From NCBI GenBank assembly GCA_905221605.1, contig CAJNDS010000585.1, positions 45,274 to 109,273 on the forward strand: a stretch of DNA of 64,000 nt, in the 5' to 3' direction. Of this stretch, positions 31,816 through 38,918 are shown one piece after another. Position 1 is the stretch's first letter; each line of letters begins with the position of its first letter. This DNA comes from Symbiodinium natans (taxonomy: Eukaryota; Sar; Dinophyceae; Suessiales; Symbiodiniaceae). The position numbers and the translations under genes were made by a program. The notes beneath the pieces are model-generated. The model searched no databases and was not told where the DNA came from. It worked only from the letters and a program-made list of their open reading frames with translations.

Positions 31816-33075
31816 ATCCCTGTATAATGCTTGTAGTTCTTTTAAAGCTTGTTTTTTCCCTGCAGGAACACCTGCAGATGAAACCCATTTATTATAAATA
31901 CTTCGGTATTTTCTATACGTCGTTGTGTTTATTGTGTTTTTGTTGTTGGCTTCCTCAAATGTTTCTCTTAATTTTTGTATTCCGATCTTACTTGGTATGA
32001 TCAAAGGTCTCATATTTAGTTCTTCTCGTGGTGTATCTGTGTCTTCTCGGGCACTTTCTTTTAGGTTGGTCTTTTTAGTTAGTCTGGTTCGTGGTCTTCT
32101 TGGTGGTTGTTCATCTGCTTGTCTTGCAGAACCTTCAGGCTGTCTTGCAGATCCTCGTGGGAATTGAAAGTTTCCTGACGATGATGATGATGATGATGAT
32201 GATCCACCTTGTTGAACGTTTGGTGTTGGTGCTGGTAATGCTGGTTGCTGAACTGCAGGAGGCAGTGGTTGTTGAGTTGCACCCACATTAGGTTGATGAG
32301 GTTGTAGCACAATAGAGGGCGGTAGTTGCGCAATATTTATTGGATTGGGGTTTCTCACCCACGGGTTATTAGGTGGTGTTCGGGGTGCTTCTAGATCAAG
32401 CAAGGGGCGAGGTTGTGGTAAAATCCTTCTCATAACTGCATCGCCTATACCACTTAAAACTGGTTCTGCCAGTCCTCCAATTACGGATGTTGTTAGATCA
32501 TGTCCTGACACTAAACCACCTGCAATATTTCTGCCTACTCTCATTGAGCCTCTTCCTAATGTTCTTAATATTCCGTCTCCTTGCTGTTGTTCTCGTTCTA
32601 CCTGTTGCTGGTGCGCCTGAACGATGTCCTGTTGGTTTGCTTGTCGTGTTTCTTCTGCCCTCTGTATAACTCCCTCTAATTCCGCCCGTGTAATTCCTTC
32701 TTCTGTGTCAAAAAACTCGTCATTGCCATATTCTTCTATGGGAGTGCCGATATTATACATTTCTGGTTGTGCCGGAGTGTCTGTTGCTCCTGCTCCTGCG
32801 TCCCACAATGCCCTATGAGTAAGATCGTTGTCTGTTGCATACTCTCTTAACATGTGATCTCTTACCACCCGTTCATTAATTCTTTTCTGTTCTGCTTTCA
32901 ATCTGTCCAAATGATCTTTACCATCAAAATAAGAACCTTTATTACTCGCCTTGTAAAATACTGCATCTCTGTTAGGGAAGGGTTTTAACGCTTCTTCATT
33001 ATCATTGACAAGTTCCAAGATGTCTTCATATCGTGACCTTCTATGAAATTGTATCTGTGTTTTATTTCGTGCCAT
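31798..33075 (-). CDS. Hypothetical low-complexity virion-like protein (425 aa)
   Basis: The N-terminal ~110 residues are charged and globular-looking. A Gln-rich helix follows (ADEETRQANQQ-like region about 140-165). About residues 170-217 form a glycine-rich amphipathic stretch (LGRGSMRVGRNIAGGLVSG, then IGGLAEPVLSGIGDAV), reminiscent of membrane-active or minor capsid proteins. The middle is Pro/Gln-rich with a nine-serine run, then an Arg-rich patch RRPRTRLTKKTN, and a helical tail from about 360. I do not recognise the family. It heads a minus-strand block that includes the penton gene, so a structural role is plausible but inferred. Confidence 0.75.
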   Translation of the reverse strand: MARNKTQIQFHRRSRYEDILELVNDNEEALKPFPNRDAVFYKASNKGSYFDGKDHLDRLKAEQKRINERVVRDHMLREYATDNDLTHRALWDAGAGATDTPAQPEMYNIGTPIEEYGNDEFFDTEEGITRAELEGVIQRAEETRQANQQDIVQAHQQQVEREQQQGDGILRTLGRGSMRVGRNIAGGLVSGHDLTTSVIGGLAEPVLSGIGDAVMRRILPQPRPLLDLEAPRTPPNNPWVRNPNPINIAQLPPSIVLQPHQPNVGATQQPLPPAVQQPALPAPTPNVQQGGSSSSSSSSSGNFQFPRGSARQPEGSARQADEQPPRRPRTRLTKKTNLKESAREDTDTPREELNMRPLIIPSKIGIQKLRETFEEANNKNTINTTTYRKYRSIYNKWVSSAGVPAGKKQALKELQALYRDTVFNR

Positions 33076-33108
33076 TATATTTTATATTCTTATATAGAAA
33101 TTTACGAT

Positions 33109-33450
33109 TTAGAATATTCTTTCACTTAAGGTTTCCAAGGTTTGTATTCTGTTTCTTAAATGCTCTATAGATGTCTCTGGAATTCTTGGGTTATGCATTT
33201 CCGACTTCAATCTGTCAATCTCCATTGTGTAATTGTCTTTCATTTGTCCCTCTAATAGTCTTCTTTTCATTGCTAGATTTGCTACCCGCGCCTCTCTGGC
33301 ATCCATTTCCTTTTTTAAATTCAACAAGTAATCAATATTAGGCTTGTGAAAGTTTAATTCGGATGCTTCATTCACCACAGGGTTGTCTAATGATTTTCTC
33401 TTCTTTTGTTTATTTAGTTGTCTAAATTTGTATTTGTTATATAAAACCAT
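33109..33450 (-). CDS. Small coiled-coil hypothetical protein (113 aa)
   Basis: After a basic start (YNKYKFRQLNKQKKRKS), residues about 35-113 are almost entirely predicted-helix sequence with heptad-like Leu/Met spacing (LLNLKKEMDAREARVANLAM and SEMHNPRIPETSIEHLRNRI). No family is recognised. It is packed 33 bp from the 425-aa gene and 13 bp from the zinc-finger gene upstream on the same strand, so the block may be co-transcribed. Confidence 0.75.
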   Translation of the reverse strand: MVLYNKYKFRQLNKQKKRKSLDNPVVNEASELNFHKPNIDYLLNLKKEMDAREARVANLAMKRRLLEGQMKDNYTMEIDRLKSEMHNPRIPETSIEHLRNRIQTLETLSERIF

Positions 33451-33463
33451 TGCTATATATTAT

Positions 33464-33850
33464 TTACCTAGATTTTTTAGGACGGGATTTAAACATTGCT
33501 TGACACATATTATTCGCCTTCTCCTGTCTTCTTCTCATTATTTCTTGGTTCATGGTTCTCATCTGTATTTGTAACAGCTGACTCTGTGTTAGGTTATCGT
33601 AAGGGCTTGATATTGGTGATGTTTTCTGAGGTGCTGGTATCGGCTTTGGTTGCGTTGTTTGTTTTTGAAGGGCTGGTTCATTCTGGTGATCCTCTGGGGG
33701 GGATATTGCTATTGGTTTTACTTTAACCTTCGGCTTTGGTTTGATCGGCTTATTCTCCAGTGTTCCTGAACATTTGTGAGAATATCTCAATGTTTTTAAA
33801 GTCATTTCTGCATTACAGTCTTTGCAGGTTACCTTTTTGTGTTTTACCAT
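33464..33850 (-). CDS. Zinc-finger and proline-rich hypothetical protein (128 aa)
   Basis: The N-terminus carries a C-x2-C-x12-H-x-C finger (C9, C12, H25, C27: KVTCKDCNAEMTLKTLRYSH). A Lys/Pro-rich linker (KPIKPKPKVKVKP) and a Gln/Pro-rich middle follow, then a basic helical tail ending KSRPKKSR. It probably binds nucleic acid. Its ATG overlaps the TAA of the upstream 55-aa gene in the sequence ATGGTAA. No specific family name is justified. Confidence 0.75.
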   Translation of the reverse strand: MVKHKKVTCKDCNAEMTLKTLRYSHKCSGTLENKPIKPKPKVKVKPIAISPPEDHQNEPALQKQTTQPKPIPAPQKTSPISSPYDNLTQSQLLQIQMRTMNQEIMRRRQEKANNMCQAMFKSRPKKSR

Positions 33851-34011
33851 GTCTGTTTTGTTTTGAACTCTGGTTTTTCATTTATATTATCTTCTTTGCC
33901 TGTTTCATTCTTTATTGACTCCTCTTGAGGTGTATCAGCGACTTCTGGTGTGGCTGTTTCATTTTCAATCTTGGTATCTTCTTCAATACTATTATGTGCT
34001 TCAGATGACAT
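33844..34011 (-). CDS. Acidic 55-aa hypothetical protein
   Basis: Begins MSSEAHNSIEEDTKIENETA and ends TKQTW, followed by TAA. Strongly Glu/Asp/Thr-rich with no Cys or hydrophobic core, so probably disordered. It is accepted as a gene because its stop overlaps the next start (ATGGTAA), because the gap would otherwise be unusually long in this packed block, and because an AT-rich hairpin lies just upstream. No function is proposed. Confidence 0.5.
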   Translation of the reverse strand: MSSEAHNSIEEDTKIENETATPEVADTPQEESIKNETGKEDNINEKPEFKTKQTW

Positions 34012-34025
34012 GTATATAGTTGTTC

Positions 34026-34069
34026 TATATTTTATCTGTTTATATTGAAAATAGATAAAATATAGATAG
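34026..34069 (-). terminator. 13-bp hairpin between minus-strand genes
   Basis: CTATATTTTATCT at 34,026-34,038 is perfectly inverted at 34,057-34,069. It lies 14 bp beyond the stop of the GIY-YIG gene and just before the start of the 55-aa gene, as expected for a transcript-end hairpin or a combined end/start signal. Confidence 0.5.
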
Positions 34070-34082
34070 TTTAAAAGTTGGT

Positions 34083-34745
34083 TTAGGGTTCATCGTTGCC
34101 TGTTTGATTTAAATATTGTTGGTGCTTCAACGTTTTCAGATGCACACTCATATTATATTTCTTAACAACAGAACCACAGTCACAGGTAGTTGTTTGACGC
34201 TTTCTTTCTTGCACTTTTGACTTGTTCTCTAAATAATAGCGTTTTGCTCTTTCAATATTCGCTTCTTTATGGTTGTCATGATACGTCTTCATCTGTTGGG
34301 ATAAACATTCTTTGTTGTCATGATAATACTGCTTGTTATATATCTTTCTTTCTTGCCTTCTCGACTCTGCATAGATTTTCTTCTTCTGATTAATAAACTC
34401 TTTATTTTCTTCATAATATTGTTTTTTGTTTCTACCGGCAATGCATCTATTAACGATGGTGTTCTCGCGCTGATGGTATCCTTCTCTAGCACGTAACTCA
34501 GACTTATTATTACATGGATAAGTCTCAATAAGTTCAATCCCACAGTTATCAATACCATACTTATCAAATAACAAAATAGATCTTGAGGAAATTCTTGCAC
34601 CAACTACATGGTTTAAATACCGTTTATATTTACTTCTATGTTGTGCCATTCTCTGACTCAGCTCTTCGCAAGTGCTACCAATATAGCATTCTGTATAGTT
34701 GTCATCCCATATTGCATAAATTTTACCTTTTTGATAGTCAGGCAT
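34083..34745 (-). CDS. GIY-YIG endonuclease with lysine-rich repeats and zinc finger
   Basis: This 220-aa protein has a GIY-YIG nuclease domain in residues 1-100: GKIYAIW (8-10 KIY replaces GIY), ECYIGST (YIG at 21-23), an Arg in SQRMAQH (R32) and the metal-binding Glu in LRAREGYHQRE. Residues about 105-190 contain repeats of about 10-12 residues of the form KQYYEENKE or KRYYLENKS. The tail has CDCGSVVKKYNMSVHLKTLKH, a C-x-C...H...H zinc-finger pattern. Such nucleases are common selfish or repair genes in large DNA viruses. It lies upstream of the minus-strand small-gene block and has a paralogue at 38,015. Confidence 0.88.
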   Translation of the reverse strand: MPDYQKGKIYAIWDDNYTECYIGSTCEELSQRMAQHRSKYKRYLNHVVGARISSRSILLFDKYGIDNCGIELIETYPCNNKSELRAREGYHQRENTIVNRCIAGRNKKQYYEENKEFINQKKKIYAESRRQERKIYNKQYYHDNKECLSQQMKTYHDNHKEANIERAKRYYLENKSKVQERKRQTTTCDCGSVVKKYNMSVHLKTLKHQQYLNQTGNDEP

Positions 34746-34763
34746 TATGTTATCTATGGTTTT

Positions 34764-34777
34764 ATATTTTTAAATAT
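34764..34777 (-). terminator. Short hairpin after the penton gene
   Basis: ATATTT-TT-AAATAT lies about 9 bp beyond the penton stop codon and upstream of the GIY-YIG start. It is short and could be chance in AT-rich DNA. Confidence 0.3.
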
Positions 34778-34785
34778 GTTTTTGA

Positions 34786-35646
34786 TTAGTCTAATTGTGT
34801 GAATAACAACGAGAAAGTAACATGAATATTGTTTAAATCTATGACATTCCCTGCCCCGTCCATTATTCTAAAGGTCAGTCTCTTGACATTTCTTTTTGAG
34901 ACGTTTACAACATCGTGATCGCTTAAACCACTGTCGCTAATAATACCTGCAAATGGTGCATTCACTGGGACTTTTTTGATTATTGCGTTTGAAAAAGCAG
35001 AAGGGCTGTGAAAGTTATTATTAGACAGTTCAGGACAAGAAATATAAACATCAGGATGGTTTACCAGATTTATGAACCCTGTTGTCCAAGGGGAGGATGA
35101 AGTGAATGCGTCGCCAACTGGTGTTGTAAAACCCAAAACATTATTAATAGAATTCAAGTTATTAAGGTCAACGGAATTAGAGAACGAACCAACAAAAGTA
35201 GGCACATCTGTATCAGTCAAGGGTATAAACACGACCTCACTGTAGTTAGAAGATATTGTAATCTTATTCGTTAAAGTATCATATACAGCAGAATAGGAGT
35301 TCGTCCTTCCGCCACTATCAAAGAAGGCATTTAATTGTGTTTCCATGGCTGAGGCTAGATCAGGAGCAGTGTAATTTCCTACAGGTATCTCAATTCTTCT
35401 ATATGTTATTCCTTGAGGTGTGGCAGGTGGCAATATTTGATGTCTAAAATAGAGGTTCTGATTATTCGTGTTGATTGAATACCATGCGTTCGGAATAGCT
35501 ACCTCGTGCACTTGCATAATGGTATTATCAGGTATTTCAAAGGTGTCCTGCAACTCTATTTTAAAATCAGAAGTTGATTTACTGTCAGAAACTCTGTATT
35601 GTGAGTTAACATAAACTTTTTTGTATGTTAAAGGTCTGAAACTCAT
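34786..35646 (-). CDS. Minor capsid (penton) protein, single jelly-roll
   Basis: The 286-aa protein opens with RPLTYKKVYVNSQYRVSDSK, then SDFKIELQDTFEIPDN and VAIPNAWYSINTNNQNLYF. That run (a strand with VNSQYR, then an IPNxWYxI strand) is the characteristic N-terminus of penton proteins in Polintons and polinton-like viruses. The rest is beta-rich with Asn/Ser loops and few charges; residues about 250-286 end in strands (RLTFRIMDGAGN, VTFSLLFTQ). It would occupy the capsid five-fold vertices, with the major capsid protein on the faces. It shares a short divergent promoter with the lipase gene, and its ATG is directly preceded by TATTAAT on its own strand. Confidence 0.82.
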   Translation of the reverse strand: MSFRPLTYKKVYVNSQYRVSDSKSTSDFKIELQDTFEIPDNTIMQVHEVAIPNAWYSINTNNQNLYFRHQILPPATPQGITYRRIEIPVGNYTAPDLASAMETQLNAFFDSGGRTNSYSAVYDTLTNKITISSNYSEVVFIPLTDTDVPTFVGSFSNSVDLNNLNSINNVLGFTTPVGDAFTSSSPWTTGFINLVNHPDVYISCPELSNNNFHSPSAFSNAIIKKVPVNAPFAGIISDSGLSDHDVVNVSKRNVKRLTFRIMDGAGNVIDLNNIHVTFSLLFTQLD

Positions 35647-35686
35647 ATTAATAACAGATAAAATATTTATATGATTTATTAATATA
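35647..35686. promoter_or_regulatory. 40-bp divergent promoter with symmetric TATTAAT motifs
   Basis: The gap between the penton and lipase starts contains TATTAAT oriented toward both ATGs, one on each strand, with an AT-rich centre. The same heptamer sits next to the starts at 36,256, 38,916 and 41,986, so it is a candidate late-gene promoter element. Confidence 0.5.
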
Positions 35687-36232
35687 ATGACAAGAGTTCA
35701 ATCTCAATTAGACAACATGCTGAAGTCCAACGGGAGAATATCTAATACACAAGGTATTAAGATTGCATACGATCGTGACAATAAAATTTTTGTTAAAGAT
35801 AATAAAATGTATATAGGAGGGACTACATCGTTTACCAACTGGTTAGAAAACTTTACTAAATTACCCTTCGGTGTTTTGGGTGGTGTCCGTGATATGGAAA
35901 GATATATAGAGGCAGAACGGATTTTAAAGGAGAACCCACAAATAGCAGAATTGGTAGGACATAGTCAAGCGGGAGTGGTGGCGTTACAATTAGCGAAAGA
36001 TTTTCCTGAAAGAAATCTAAGAACCAGAACGTATAACAGCCCTTCTTTTTCACTAGGTTTTGATCAACCCTCTGAACAACACAAGAGGTTCAGAAAAGTT
36101 GGAGATGTAGTTTCAGCATTTGATGGTTCAGCAATAAATTATAATACTAATACATTAAACCCATTAAAAAATCATGACATATCTTCTCTAGATAATATAG
36201 ATGAAACAATTCCGCCCCTATCTCTACCATAA
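35687..36232 (+). CDS. Lipase-like alpha/beta hydrolase (lipase class 3 type)
   Basis: The 181-aa protein has a strand MYIGGTTSFTNWLEN (41-54), the nucleophile elbow VGHSQAGVVALQLAKDFP with GHSQG-type motif and S93, then RTYNSPS (about 114-120). A candidate catalytic acid is D140 in KVGDVVSAFDG and a candidate base is H163 in NHDISSL. That is the order and spacing of class 3 lipases, although the protein is short for the family. In a virus it could help cross host membranes during entry or exit. It shares a 40-bp divergent promoter with the penton gene and lies in the same direction as the major capsid protein, consistent with late, virion-related expression. The substrate is unknown. Confidence 0.8.
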   Translation: MTRVQSQLDNMLKSNGRISNTQGIKIAYDRDNKIFVKDNKMYIGGTTSFTNWLENFTKLPFGVLGGVRDMERYIEAERILKENPQIAELVGHSQAGVVALQLAKDFPERNLRTRTYNSPSFSLGFDQPSEQHKRFRKVGDVVSAFDGSAINYNTNTLNPLKNHDISSLDNIDETIPPLSLP

Positions 36233-36255
36233 TATTATTTCTCATTATTATTAAT

Positions 36256-36489
36256 ATGATGTTCAACAAACCTAAACATATAAAAGAGCCACATCGTGTT
36301 GGTAAACCATCAGAAAGTTTAAGGTTCAAAAACAAACTAAATAAAACTATGAATAACTCAGCTTATGAGAGTATAAGGAATATTATAGAAGAAGGGGAGA
36401 ATGTAGCATCACAACCCCAGTTAGAGAAACAGAATAATGAACATTTTAAAAGCCATAAAAGATATAATAATAAAAATCTAAATAGATAA
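36256..36489 (+). CDS. Small basic hypothetical protein (77 aa)
   Basis: Starts MMFNKPKHIKEPHRVGKPSE just after TTATTATTAATATG. Rich in Lys, Asn, Glu and His with one helical stretch (SAYESIRNIIEEGENV). No motif or family is recognised. It ends four bases before the major capsid start, so it is probably co-transcribed with it; a scaffold or cement role is possible but not shown. Confidence 0.65.
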   Translation: MMFNKPKHIKEPHRVGKPSESLRFKNKLNKTMNNSAYESIRNIIEEGENVASQPQLEKQNNEHFKSHKRYNNKNLNR

Positions 36490-36493
36490 TATA

Positions 36494-37960
36494 ATGGATC
36501 TAGTTTTAGCTGAAAGTAATGACAATATGATTAACTCCCTTCAATTTGGTCTCCCAGAGAGCGCGGCATATGTAACTGACAGGAAACAAGTTCACTTTCC
36601 TAGTGTATCTGGAAACATCTTTAGTTCCTCTAACGGAAACAAATACCTAAAATTTGTAATCACAGGTGAAGATAATAATTATATTGATTTGTCTAGTGTT
36701 TGTTTGTTCTTTGATGTTGTAAATACCTCCACTACTGCAGGAGAATATTTACGCCCATTAGGTGAGAGCCATGCCTTCTTCACGAGATACAGATGCAACG
36801 CGGCAGGGCAACAGATAAACGACATTGATAATTACAACCAAGTGTGTGAACAAATGAAATCATTCAAAAGTGAGGAAGTCAGAAATTTAGATGATATTCA
36901 GGAAGGTTGTTTAACACGATATGACAGCAGAATTAACCGACTTTATGCTTATACAATAGAAGGACATGATGCAGTAGCGACAGTTGGAGCTAACGACAGA
37001 GGTATTGTTTTACCAAAACTAACACGAGCAAATACAACAGGAATTGAACAGGGTAAGTTTGTAAGAATGGGTCATAAGCCAGTATGTGGGTTCGTTCAAT
37101 CCGGATATTATCCACCTATTCGTTATTGTCCTCTTGAGTTCATTTTTGAGATTGTTTCAGATGCAGGTGAGCCAGTCATCAGACCAGCTACACCAGTGGC
37201 AGGAACACAAGCAGAAGACGACGTAAACAGCTTATTCTTTACAACTCGTAACACAACCACATCATGGGCTATTCAGAATGCGATCTTAAGATGCGAATTA
37301 ATCCAAGTTGATAATACCGTCAACAATAATATAGTTTCACATTTGTTGAAAGGGGGTAGGCTTAGAATGGTTTATCCCGCCTATCACAGTTTTTCTCAAA
37401 CCTTCACGGCAGGAAACACAGAGATCAACATGAACATCGTTAAATCTTCAACTCGTTTATCTCAGATGTTCTTCACCTTTAGCAACAGCAATATCAATAA
37501 TGACAACACAGCACGTAATTATGACAAAAAGAGATGGAACTACTTTTTCCACCCTATGACGGTAACCATTGATAACCTTGAAGGTGTGATCGACAGCGAT
37601 AAGCAAATTTCAGCACAGATACAAATAGCTAATAAGAAATTCCCAGAACAGGAAATATCAAGCATTAGCGAGTTTATGTATTTCCTTCGTAGGGCTGTTA
37701 ATGTTATGTCGCCTTATTACGACGGCTTTTCAATTGATATTTATAGATACGCTAACGATAAGTTTATTGGAGGAATAAATTTCGATAAGCAACCCGACAT
37801 GAATTTCACAGGTTCCAACACGAAAATGGGCTCCTTAATCACTTTTAAAATCAAAGGAGCCAACGCAAATTTCGCACTAGGAATTGAGAGAGTTTTTGTG
37901 ACTGCTGTGAGTGAGCAAATATTCGAGTTAAGTGAGTCATCTTCGACGGTTTTAGACTAA
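36494..37960 (+). CDS. Major capsid protein, double jelly-roll
   Basis: 488 aa, the expected size for Polinton and polinton-like major capsid proteins. The N-terminus reads QVHFPSVSGNIFSSSNGNKY then LKFVITGEDNNYIDLSSVCL and FDVVN, the strand pattern that opens jelly-roll 1 in this group. A loop with Tyr, Asn and Gly follows (RYRCNAAGQQINDIDNYNQV). A second beta-rich half begins near residue 250 and ends with LITFKIKGANANFALGIERV and FVTAV. No signal peptide or transmembrane helix is seen. Trimers would form pseudo-hexameric capsomers, with the penton protein at the vertices and the ATPase at 41,222 packaging DNA. Starts ATAATATAATGG, four bases after the upstream gene. Confidence 0.85.
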   Translation: MDLVLAESNDNMINSLQFGLPESAAYVTDRKQVHFPSVSGNIFSSSNGNKYLKFVITGEDNNYIDLSSVCLFFDVVNTSTTAGEYLRPLGESHAFFTRYRCNAAGQQINDIDNYNQVCEQMKSFKSEEVRNLDDIQEGCLTRYDSRINRLYAYTIEGHDAVATVGANDRGIVLPKLTRANTTGIEQGKFVRMGHKPVCGFVQSGYYPPIRYCPLEFIFEIVSDAGEPVIRPATPVAGTQAEDDVNSLFFTTRNTTTSWAIQNAILRCELIQVDNTVNNNIVSHLLKGGRLRMVYPAYHSFSQTFTAGNTEINMNIVKSSTRLSQMFFTFSNSNINNDNTARNYDKKRWNYFFHPMTVTIDNLEGVIDSDKQISAQIQIANKKFPEQEISSISEFMYFLRRAVNVMSPYYDGFSIDIYRYANDKFIGGINFDKQPDMNFTGSNTKMGSLITFKIKGANANFALGIERVFVTAVSEQIFELSESSSTVLD

Positions 37961-38014
37961 ATTCTACCTGTATTCAAAATATATTTGTAAAATGACATAA
38001 AGAAATATCATCTT

Positions 38015-38875
38015 ATGAGATATTATGGGAATATGCCTAAAAATCCAGTGAATTATGACAACACGCATTTCTATAAAATAGTTTGCAAAGACACGAAAAT
38101 CCAAGATACCTATATTGGACACACGACTAATTTCACAAAAAGAAAATACAAACATAAAGGCTTTTGTAGCAACCCCAACACGCGAAATTACAACATATAT
38201 TTGTATCAGTTCATAAGAGACAATGGAGGTTGGGATAATTTTGATATGATCTTAATAAATACTGAAAAATGCGAGAACTCACTAGAAGCAAGAAAAAGGG
38301 AAAGAGCATACATTGAACAATTAGGCGCATCATTAAACATAGTAAGACCGTTTATTACGCCTGAGGAAGCAAGTGAACTCAAAAAGCAATGTTATGAAAA
38401 TAAGAAAGATCAGTATTTACAGAAGAAAAAACAATATTATGAAGATAACAAGAAAAAGATTTTGGAAGATTGTAAAGAATACCGCAAGGAAAACAAGGAA
38501 CGATTACAGGAATACAAAAAGCAACATTACCAAGATAACAAAGAATACATAAAAGCAAAGAGCAACAAGAACTATTATGATAATATTGAAGATAGAAGAG
38601 CAAAGAATAAGGAATACAGAGATCAACACAAAGAAGAAAGAGTAGAATACGACAAGCAATATAGACAAGATAGTAAAGAAAGAATAGCGCAATACAAAAA
38701 AGATTATCATGAAAAGAACAGAGATACCATACTACAGAAACACAAAGAATATCACGAACAACATAAAGAAGAGCAAAACCAAAAACGACGTGAATTCTAC
38801 CAAGATCATAAGGAAGAAATTAACAGAAAACGAAGAGAAAAGCGTCAACAAGCAAAAGAACAACAAATAAATTAA
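38015..38875 (+). CDS. GIY-YIG endonuclease with long charged repeat tail
   Basis: 286 aa if started at 38,015; MPKNPVNYDN at 38,033 is an equally good start. The nuclease domain spans about residues 15-115: HFYKIVCKD (FYK in place of GIY), DTYIGHT (YIG), KRKYKHK as the basic helix, and EARKRERAYIEQLGA with the likely metal-binding Glu. From about 125 to the end the protein is a tandem array of about ten 11-14-residue units such as YKKQHYQDNKE, YDKQYRQDSKE and YHEQHKEE, predicted as one long charged helix. The same repeat type ends the other GIY-YIG protein at 34,083, so the two are paralogues. It separates the capsid and fibre genes and may be a homing-type insertion. Confidence 0.85.
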   Translation: MRYYGNMPKNPVNYDNTHFYKIVCKDTKIQDTYIGHTTNFTKRKYKHKGFCSNPNTRNYNIYLYQFIRDNGGWDNFDMILINTEKCENSLEARKRERAYIEQLGASLNIVRPFITPEEASELKKQCYENKKDQYLQKKKQYYEDNKKKILEDCKEYRKENKERLQEYKKQHYQDNKEYIKAKSNKNYYDNIEDRRAKNKEYRDQHKEERVEYDKQYRQDSKERIAQYKKDYHEKNRDTILQKHKEYHEQHKEEQNQKRREFYQDHKEEINRKRREKRQQAKEQQIN

Positions 38876-38877
38876 TT

Positions 38878-38918
38878 CATTATAAATATTAATTTCTCAC
38901 ATATTAATATTTATAATG
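38878..38918 (+). promoter_or_regulatory. 16-bp perfect hairpin spanning the fibre start codon
   Basis: The stem at 38,878-38,893 is perfectly inverted at 38,903-38,918, with a 9-base loop, and its right arm includes the fibre ATG. It also lies directly after the stop of the upstream gene, so it could end the upstream transcript, define the start of the next, or bind a dimeric regulator. It contains ATTAATATT, related to the TATTAAT start motif. Confidence 0.55.
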
